5,384 nt of DNA from Actinomycetes bacterium (GTDB taxonomy: Bacteria; Actinomycetota; Acidimicrobiia; Acidimicrobiales; Microtrichaceae). Shown one piece after another: positions 1 to 3,912 of this stretch. The position numbers and the translations under genes were made by a program. The DNA lies in NCBI GenBank assembly GCA_023392475.1, contig JAEVZA010000170.1, positions 1-5,384 on the forward strand. The letters run 5' to 3'. The notes under the pieces are model-generated. The model was not told the DNA's origin and ran no database searches. It worked only from the letters and a program-made list of their open reading frames with translations. Every line of letters begins with the position of its first letter. Position 1 is the first letter of the stretch.

Positions 1-60
1 CCCGCCCCCCCCCCGCCGCCGGGGGGGGCGCGGGGGGGGGCGTCGACCGGTCGGCGGTCG
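1..60. other. G/C homopolymer tract beyond the cell-wall protein gene
   Basis: This stretch holds a run of ten C (5-14), eight G (21-28) and nine G (32-40), with only G and C through position 42. It ends with the 10-bp palindrome CGACCGGTCG (44-53). It lies 3' of the minus-strand gene ending at 61. On the transcribed strand the C8 run can pair with the G10 run across a 6-base GC loop, which would make a very strong hairpin without a U-tract. The same bases could form G-rich quadruplex structures on the plus strand. Whether it works as a terminator cannot be settled from sequence. It also looks like the kind of stretch where sequencing or assembly fails, so the exact run lengths may be wrong. 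Confidence 0.5.
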
Positions 61-1029
61 TCACCCCTGGGGGTGGGTCGTGAACAGCGCCGGGGCGGTC
101 GGGAGCACGTCCTCGTCGTCGGCCAGGGCGATCGGCCAGTAGGTCGGGATCCGACGGCTGCGCCGGCCGGCGGCCAGCAGCAGGAGGCCGGCGGCGAGGA
201 GCAGGGCGCCCAGCGTCGCGGCGGCGAGCGACTCGGCGCCCGTGAAGGCGAGGCTGCTCCCGCCGGTCGACGGCGACGTGGGCGTGGTGGCCCTCGTCTC
301 GACGGCCGGCGACACGGCCGCGTCGGGGTTCGGCGTGTCGCCCCCGCCGCCGCCACCGCCGCTGCCCGGGATCGTGGTGGCCGCCGCCCCGGGCTCGGTC
401 GTGGTGGTGGAGGTGGATGTCGTGCTGGTGGACGGCGGCACGATCGTCGTGCCCTCCACCACGGGGGGCACCTCGGTCGTGGTCGTGGTCGCCCCCGGAC
501 CGCAGTTGGTGCCGGCGTACTGCTCGGCCGTCCCGAGGTCGCCGGGGAAGAGCAGCGGGCCGTGCACCGGCCCGAGCGGCAGCAGGTCGACGACGGACGG
601 CGTGTCACCGGTGACGACGTCGAACTGCGCGGGGCGGCAGCCCTTCGCGAACGTGATCACGGTGGTGCTCGGCCCGCCGATCTCGAACGTCTCCGACTCG
701 AGGAGGTGCTGCGGCCACGCCCGCCCGCCGCCGGGCATGCCGTAGACGACCGCGGTGGCGTCGATCGGGTCGCACAGGTGCCAGCGGTTGACGACCGTGA
801 GGCGGAAGTGGTCGACGGTCGACTCGCGGCGGTAGGTGAGGGCGCTGCGGCCGAAGAGCGTCGGCACGCACGACCCGCCGTCGGGGAGCGACGTCTGGGA
901 GACGGTCACGTCGCCGGCGGCGCCCGCCGGCGCCGCGGCGATGCCGAGCAGCAGCACGCCCGACAGGCACGCCACCGCGGCCACGGCCGTGCGACGGCTC
1001 CGCCCCGTCGCCCTCGTTCCCTCCGTCAT
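61..1029 (-). CDS. Secreted Thr-rich protein with LAFTG cell-wall sorting signal
   Basis: The protein has 322 residues and is probably exported and anchored to the cell wall. The ATG at 1029 was chosen because GGGGG lies 6-10 bases upstream and a signal peptide follows at once: Arg-rich residues 10-13, a hydrophobic core at about 14-33, and AGA (35-37) as a likely cleavage site. An upstream GTG at 1236 would add 69 basic residues ahead of the signal peptide and is unlikely. The mature N-terminal domain (about 40-178) is predicted beta-rich and contains four cysteines (54, 86, 131, 176), which could form two disulfides. A low-complexity linker (about 180-258) follows, with Thr runs, Pro and a seven-Gly run (224-230). 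The C-terminus has LAFTG (260-264), a hydrophobic segment (about 268-288) and RRSRR (289-293), matching the LAXTG signal of class E sortases. Unusually, 29 more residues follow, including DDED. No sortase gene is in the window. I do not recognise the N-terminal domain. Confidence 0.85.
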   Translation of the reverse strand: MTEGTRATGRSRRTAVAAVACLSGVLLLGIAAAPAGAAGDVTVSQTSLPDGGSCVPTLFGRSALTYRRESTVDHFRLTVVNRWHLCDPIDATAVVYGMPGGGRAWPQHLLESETFEIGGPSTTVITFAKGCRPAQFDVVTGDTPSVVDLLPLGPVHGPLLFPGDLGTAEQYAGTNCGPGATTTTTEVPPVVEGTTIVPPSTSTTSTSTTTTEPGAAATTIPGSGGGGGGGDTPNPDAAVSPAVETRATTPTSPSTGGSSLAFTGAESLAAATLGALLLAAGLLLLAAGRRSRRIPTYWPIALADDEDVLPTAPALFTTHPQG

Positions 1030-1121
1030 CGCTACCCCCAGCCCGCCGTTTCGCTGGCCCGTCCATTCCCTCGACCTCACGATCCAGACCAGGTGCGTCG
1101 CCCGGCGTCGGGGGCATTTCA

Positions 1122-1154
1122 CGGTGACCCGTGGTCGGTGACGGGCGGTCACCG
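1122..1154. repeat. Three CGGTGAC elements in the divergent intergenic region
   Basis: CGGTGAC occurs at 1122-1128 and 1136-1142, and its reverse complement GTCACCG at 1148-1154. The last two form a 7-bp inverted repeat with a 5-base spacer. The outer copies contain GGTnACC, itself symmetric, at 1123-1129 and 1147-1153, 24 bp apart. The cluster lies between the divergent starts at 1029 and 1258/1293, where a transcription factor could act on either gene. No regulator is adjacent to it, so an operator role is inference only. Confidence 0.35.
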
Positions 1155-1244
1155 CGGCGGGCGCCCGAACGGGTGCGGAGCGTGGTGCCGAGCAGCGCTC
1201 GGTGCACCGTGCCAGGCATCCGGGGGGCCGGCCCACCGGGCCCG

Positions 1245-1250
1245 TACGAT
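1245..1250 (+). promoter_or_regulatory. Candidate -10 element (TACGAT) for the DUF1697 unit
   Basis: TACGAT matches the actinobacterial TANNNT -10 pattern. It is followed by exactly seven bases and then a GTG at 1258, the geometry expected of a leaderless transcript. The region where a -35 would lie is G-rich and shows no match to TTGACA. The same spacing is seen before the minus-strand genes starting at 2710 and 3792, which raises confidence somewhat. Confidence 0.45.
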
Positions 1251-1257
1251 CGCCCGC

Positions 1258-1296
1258 GTGTCGAGCACGACGACGACCGGGGCGGGGCCGACGTGA
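1258..1296 (+). CDS. Possible leaderless 12-residue leader ORF
   Basis: A GTG seven bases after the TACGAT -10 candidate opens a 12-codon frame (MSSTTTTGAGPT) that ends in TGA at 1294-1296. That TGA overlaps the GTG start of the DUF1697 gene in the sequence GTGA (1293-1296), the standard arrangement for translational coupling. Five of the twelve residues are Thr, encoded by ACG or ACC. The DUF1697 gene also has its own G-rich site (GGCGGGG, 1281-1287), so coupling is not strictly required. Very short leaderless ORFs ahead of genes are known in mycobacteria. There is no sequence evidence that this peptide is conserved, and it may only be a way of loading ribosomes. Confidence 0.3.
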   Translation: MSSTTTTGAGPT

Positions 1297-1820
1297 CCAC
1301 GAGGGTGGCGTTCCTCCGGGCCGTCAACGTGGGCCGGCGCACGGTGGCCATGGCGACGGCGGCGGAGGTCGTGCGGGACCTCGGCCACGACGACGTGTGG
1401 ACCTACGTGAACAGCGGGAACGTGGTCTTCGACGGGACCGGGCGCCGCACGGACCTCGAACGTTCGATCGGCGACGCGCTCGAGGACCGGTTCGGCTTCG
1501 AGGTGACCACCTTCGTGCGCTCGGCCGCGGAGCTCCGGAAGGCGCTCGCCCTCGAGCCGTTCGAGGTGGCCGACGGCGACACGTACTTCGTCACGTTCCT
1601 ACTCGAGCCGCCCTCCGCCGCCGTCGCGGCCGAGCTCGAGGCGGCCTCGAACGAGTTCGACACGCTCGTGGTGCACGGCCGGGACGTCCACTGGCGGATG
1701 CACGGGCGATCGACCGAGACGCGGGTCAAGGCCGCGACGTGGAACCTCGTCGGCAAGCTCGGCAGCACCAGCCGGAACGTCACGATGCTCCGCCGGCTGG
1801 TCGAGCGCATCGACGGATGA
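1293..1820 (+). CDS. DUF1697 family protein
   Basis: This 175-residue protein matches the DUF1697 family in length and motifs. The N-terminus reads VAFLRAVNVG (residues 5-14), the counterpart of the family's FLRGINVGG. TYVNSGNVVF (38-47) matches the TYIQSGNVVF signature. STSRNVTMLRRL (158-169) matches the C-terminal T-RN-T-KL motif. The GTG at 1293 was chosen because it places the family N-terminus right after the start and has GGCGGGG five bases upstream; extending to 1131 adds 54 residues unlike the family. The second Gly of NVGG is Arg here. The biochemical function of DUF1697 proteins is not established, so none is assigned. The gene stands alone on the plus strand and converges on the VOC gene with only 39 bp between their stops. 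Confidence 0.9.
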   Translation: MTTRVAFLRAVNVGRRTVAMATAAEVVRDLGHDDVWTYVNSGNVVFDGTGRRTDLERSIGDALEDRFGFEVTTFVRSAAELRKALALEPFEVADGDTYFVTFLLEPPSAAVAAELEAASNEFDTLVVHGRDVHWRMHGRSTETRVKAATWNLVGKLGSTSRNVTMLRRLVERIDG

Positions 1821-1836
1821 GCCCTACGCCGCCGGC

Positions 1837-1859
1837 GCCGCAACGGGCGCACGTGCGGC
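1837..1859. terminator. Weak hairpin between convergent genes
   Basis: GCCGCA (1837-1842) pairs with TGCGGC (1854-1859) across an 11-base loop, in the short gap between the DUF1697 stop and the VOC stop. An alternative fold is the 10-bp palindrome CGCACGTGCG (1848-1857). There is no T-tract on either side. It may be a bidirectional terminator, but stems this short arise easily in GC-rich DNA. Confidence 0.25.
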
Positions 1860-2240
1860 TCAGGGCCGGGCGGTGAACAGCTCGTAGGCGTTGCCGTCGG
1901 GGTCCCGGACGTACACGCCGCGCCCGCCCCCGAGGTGGTTGATGCGCCCGTCGGCCTGCCGTGGTGACGAGCCGTGCTCGAGGCGCCCTCGCCGCACGTG
2001 GTCGAGCGCCCGGTCGAAGGTGACGTCGTCGACGAGGAACGCCCAGTGGCCGACCGCGGGTTCGAGCCGGTCGTCGAAGTCGAGGGTCAGGTCCTCGTTG
2101 ACCCGGACCGGCAGGAAGGGCGGCGTCGGCGCACCGACCTCGAGGCCCAGCAGGTCGGCGAGGAACCGGGCGCCCCGCTCCTTGTCGCTGGTGCGGACGA
2201 CCGTGTGGTCCAGGACGATCGTGTGGGGTACGTCGGTCAC
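1860..2240 (-). CDS. VOC family (glyoxalase/dioxygenase-fold) protein
   Basis: The protein has 126 residues, a single VOC module of two beta-alpha-beta-beta-beta repeats. LDHTVVRTSDKERGARFLADLLGLE (10-34) is the first repeat, and GHWAFLVDD...FDRAL (64-79) with GGRGVYVRDPDGNAYELFT (105-123) is the second. His12, His65 and Glu120 sit where VOC metal ligands normally lie, so it is probably a metal-dependent lyase, dioxygenase or thiol-transfer resistance enzyme; the substrate cannot be read from sequence. The GTG at 2240 was chosen because it directly precedes the domain and has GGAGG seven bases upstream. It overlaps the marR stop as GTGA, so the two are almost certainly co-translated. MarR regulators paired with VOC dioxygenases are known, for example MhqR and its targets in Bacillus subtilis, where quinones or electrophiles are the signal. 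By analogy a detoxification role is plausible but unproven. Confidence 0.9.
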   Translation of the reverse strand: MTDVPHTIVLDHTVVRTSDKERGARFLADLLGLEVGAPTPPFLPVRVNEDLTLDFDDRLEPAVGHWAFLVDDVTFDRALDHVRRGRLEHGSSPRQADGRINHLGGGRGVYVRDPDGNAYELFTARP

Positions 2241-2710
2241 GGGAGGTCCTCCGGCGCGGGGGGTTCGAGGGTCTGGGCGGCCAACCGCTCGAGCGAGCGG
2301 GCGAACGCGTCCGCCTCCTGGACCGGCCACGACCCGACCAGGTGCTCGAACACCGCCTGCTGCCAGTCGCGGGCCTGGTCGAGCAGCCGTCGGCCGGCGC
2401 CCGTGATGCGGAGCTCGGTGCGGCGGGCGTCCGCCGGGTCGACGGTCTTCGTGACCAGCCCGGCGTCGACGGCGTCGGCGAGCATGCGGCTCGCGTTGGA
2501 GCGATCGAGGCCGAGCTCCACGGCCACGTCGGAGACGGCCACGGAGCCCCGGGCCGCCGCGGCGTCGACGGCCTCGAGCACGAGCACGTGCGCGACCGGC
2601 ACGTCGTCGCCGGCGGAGCCCGGCGCCCAGCGCCGCGACCAGTAGCGGACGACCCGGAACAGCGCGGGGCCGCCGAGCGGTCGGGAGGGCGGACCGGATC
2701 GTGTGCGCAT
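2237..2710 (-). CDS. MarR family transcriptional regulator
   Basis: The protein has 157 residues, typical for MarR. After an N-terminal helix (about 17-28), residues 55-108 form the winged helix-turn-helix: VAVSDVAVELGLDRSNASRMLADAVDAGLV supplies the DNA-reading helices, and the DPADARRTELRIT stretch (91-103) is the wing with the family's D-x-R pattern. C-terminal helices (about 105-146) should form the dimer interface. The ATG at 2710 is preferred over a TTG at 2746: the shorter start gives a normal MarR N-terminus and lies seven bases after a TAGTTT -10 element. No Shine-Dalgarno sequence precedes it, consistent with a leaderless mRNA. Two palindromes in the promoter suggest autorepression. 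The stop overlaps the VOC start by 4 bp, so the VOC protein is the likely regulated effector. No conserved Cys is present; the protein contains no Cys at all, so thiol redox sensing of the OhrR type is ruled out. Confidence 0.9.
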   Translation of the reverse strand: MRTRSGPPSRPLGGPALFRVVRYWSRRWAPGSAGDDVPVAHVLVLEAVDAAAARGSVAVSDVAVELGLDRSNASRMLADAVDAGLVTKTVDPADARRTELRITGAGRRLLDQARDWQQAVFEHLVGSWPVQEADAFARSLERLAAQTLEPPAPEDLP

Positions 2711-2746
2711 CGCACGCAAACTACGTGCGTTCCGCACGCGATGCAA
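2703..2746 (-). promoter_or_regulatory. marR promoter with double palindromic operator
   Basis: On the minus strand TTGCAT (2746-2741) and TAGTTT (2723-2718) are separated by 17 bases, a standard -35/-10 layout, although TTGCAT is a weak match to consensus. Between them lies the palindrome CGTGCG-TTC-CGCACG (2724-2738). A second, GTGCG-CAT-CGCAC (2703-2715), overlaps the predicted transcription start and the start codon, whose complement CAT is its spacer. The palindrome centres are 22 bp apart, about two helical turns, so two dimers could bind the same face of the DNA. This is a textbook position for repression, most simply by the MarR protein itself. Confidence 0.65.
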
Positions 2747-2788
2747 CCACGCCCGCTCGTCCGCACCGACCCACCTCCCGTTCTGTCC

Positions 2789-2819
2789 GCGGGTTCCGTC
2801 GTCAGACGACGGAACCCGC
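2789..2819 (-). terminator. Perfect 15-bp inverted repeat between the LLM and marR genes
   Basis: The left arm (2789-2803, beginning GCGGGTTCC) is the exact reverse complement of the right arm (2805-2819), with a single A between them. As RNA this gives a 13-bp stem with a TCAGA loop. It lies about 55 bases past the stop of the LLM gene and 79 bases upstream of the marR start. Neither strand has a T-run next to it. It is most likely a U-less terminator for the LLM gene of the kind common in high-GC actinobacteria. The perfect symmetry also allows a protein-binding site. Confidence 0.55.
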
Positions 2820-2874
2820 TGCGAAAGCGGTCCTGCGCAGGGGTCCTCGGCGGTCGGGCCGGGTCCCGAGGCCG

Positions 2875-3792
2875 TCAGGCGGCGGGGGCGAGCTCGGCGA
2901 TGACCCGCCGTGCCAGCGCCATCGACGCCTCGGGGTCGGCGTCGGGCGATCCCACCGTGGGGTCGAAGTTCAGGTCGAGGAACGTCTCGGTGACGCCCTT
3001 GGACGCGAGGTCCGCGAGGTCCGAACGGATCTCGTCGATCGTGCCGGTGAGCGGCCCGCGCTCGCCGTCGTCGCGGACCTTCACGACGCCCCGGGAGACG
3101 AAGCGGAGCGCGCCGGCGTCACGGCCGGCCTCCTCGGCGGCCCGGCGAACGACGTCGATGGACTCGTCGATGCGGTCGAGGTCCGCCTGGCTGCTGGAGA
3201 TCCAGCCGTCGCCGAGCGCCCCGGCGCGCCGGAGGGCGGCCGGCGCCATCCCGCCGAGGAGCACCGGCGGCCTCGGCGACTGCACCGGCTTGGGCTCGAT
3301 GCGGCACCGGGGCACGTCGTAGAACTGGCCGTGGTGCTCGACGACCTCCTCGGTCCAGATGGCGTCGAGGCAGCGGAGGTAGTCGTCGGCCCGGGCGCCC
3401 CGCCGTGCCATGTCGACCCCGGCGGCCGCGAACTCCTCGGGCTGCCAGCCGGTGCCGAAGCCGACGTCGAGGCGGCCGCCGCTGAGCACGTCGATCGTCG
3501 TCAGCGACTTCGCGGTGACCACCGGCGGGGCGAACGGCAGGTTCAGCACGGCGACGCCGAGTCGCGCCCGCGTGGTGACGCCGGCCAGGTACGCCATCAC
3601 GGCGAGCGGGTCGAGCACGCTCCGGTACTGCGGCAGCAGCGCGGGTGCGCCGTCGTCGTCGACGGCGGTGACGAGCCGCTGGAACGTCCAGAGCGAGTGG
3701 TAGCCGGCGTCCTCCGCGAGCTCCGCCACCTCGGCGACGTTGGCGGTGGTGGCCCACGAGCCGGAGACGGGGACCGCGAATCCGAGCAGCAT
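2875..3792 (-). CDS. LLM class flavin/F420-dependent oxidoreductase
   Basis: This 305-residue protein belongs to the luciferase-like monooxygenase superfamily, a TIM-barrel fold. It most resembles the actinobacterial group of probable F420-dependent oxidoreductases related to Rv2161c. Visible signatures are the N-terminal strand LLGFAVPVSG (2-11), LAEDAGYHSLW (25-35), the stretch LGVAVLNLPFAPPVVTAKSLTTIDVLSGGRLDVGFGTGW (78-116) followed by EEFAAAGVD, then PPVLLGGMAPAALRRAGALGDGWI (175-198). These are the family's cofactor- and barrel-defining segments. The substrate and the choice of F420 or FMN cannot be read from sequence. The ATG at 3792 was chosen because it places the first barrel strand at the N-terminus and lies seven bases after TAGGTT; a GTG at 3819 would add nine residues and is less likely. 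Hairpins lie on both sides, so the gene is probably monocistronic. Confidence 0.9.
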   Translation of the reverse strand: MLLGFAVPVSGSWATTANVAEVAELAEDAGYHSLWTFQRLVTAVDDDGAPALLPQYRSVLDPLAVMAYLAGVTTRARLGVAVLNLPFAPPVVTAKSLTTIDVLSGGRLDVGFGTGWQPEEFAAAGVDMARRGARADDYLRCLDAIWTEEVVEHHGQFYDVPRCRIEPKPVQSPRPPVLLGGMAPAALRRAGALGDGWISSSQADLDRIDESIDVVRRAAEEAGRDAGALRFVSRGVVKVRDDGERGPLTGTIDEIRSDLADLASKGVTETFLDLNFDPTVGSPDADPEASMALARRVIAELAPAA

Positions 3793-3819
3793 CGGCCGGA
3801 ACCTAACGCACGGCCGCAC
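3793..3819 (-). promoter_or_regulatory. Candidate promoter of the LLM gene
   Basis: On the minus strand TAGGTT (3805-3800) is followed by seven bases and the ATG at 3792. This is the same leaderless geometry as the marR promoter, and there is no Shine-Dalgarno sequence. No good -35 is seen at 17-18 bases. Just upstream of the -10 lie two GTGCG pentamers (complement CGCAC at 3807-3811 and 3815-3819) in direct orientation, 8 bp apart. GTGCG is also the half-site of the marR operator. Confidence 0.45.
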
Positions 3820-3832
3820 CCCCGACAGGCCG

Positions 3833-3882
3833 GTTCCGTGCTGCGAGCGCGCCCGTGATCCCGCGCGCTCGCACCACGGGAC
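3833..3882 (-). terminator. Long hairpin after the GGT-family gene
   Basis: Arms 3833-3852 and 3863-3882 pair over 20 positions with one C-C mismatch (3841/3874) and one T-G pair (3835/3880), closing a 10-base loop. The inner 11 bp are perfect and nearly all G:C. It begins about 30 bases past the GGT-family stop on the minus strand. There is no T-tract. It probably ends transcription before the LLM promoter, with the usual uncertainty about U-less hairpins. Confidence 0.55.
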
Positions 3883-3912
3883 GGAGCGGCCCGCCGACGC
3901 GACGACCGTCGC

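Larger units (their letters stand above)
1030..1257. promoter_or_regulatory. Divergent intergenic region
   Basis: This region must hold the promoters for the cell-wall protein gene (leftward) and the DUF1697 unit (rightward). Besides the CGGTGAC cluster it contains two more inverted repeats: CCGAGC-AGC-GCTCGG (1188-1202) and the palindrome CGGTGCACCG (1200-1209). The rightward -10 candidate is TACGAT at 1245-1250. For the leftward gene I find a ribosome binding site but no TANNNT hexamer between the start codon and the CGGTGAC cluster, so its promoter is not identified; it may use an alternative sigma factor. I see no coding potential that suggests another gene. Confidence 0.5.

Noticed and set aside
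340..500. Triplet-like repeats (GGT/GTC and CCG runs), considered as a tandem repeat or CRISPR-like array
   Set aside because: They are the coding sequence of the Thr-rich and Gly-rich linker of the cell-wall protein; there are no regular spacers or repeat units.
1131..1292. N-terminal extension of the DUF1697 protein to 229 residues
   Set aside because: The extra 54 residues do not resemble the family, and a GTG with a G-rich ribosome site sits exactly where the family N-terminus begins.
73..1296. Plus-strand open frame of 407 codons opposite the cell-wall protein gene
   Set aside because: The translation is Arg/Gly-rich low complexity, as expected on the reverse of GC-rich coding DNA. The opposite frame has a signal peptide and sorting signal. 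Only its last 12 codons are of interest, as the mini-ORF.
1848..1857. CGCACGTGCG palindrome after the VOC stop, resembling the marR half-sites
   Set aside because: The half-sites are in the opposite order with no spacer and lie downstream of the operon, so it is more likely part of a hairpin or chance in GC-rich DNA.
1860..3792. LLM, marR and VOC genes as a single operon
   Set aside because: A 164-bp gap with a perfect 15-bp inverted repeat and a separate marR promoter lies between the LLM and marR genes, so only marR and VOC are joined.
2701..3858. Plus-strand open frame of 385 codons opposite the LLM gene
   Set aside because: Shadow frame; the minus strand encodes a clear luciferase-like oxidoreductase across the same bases.
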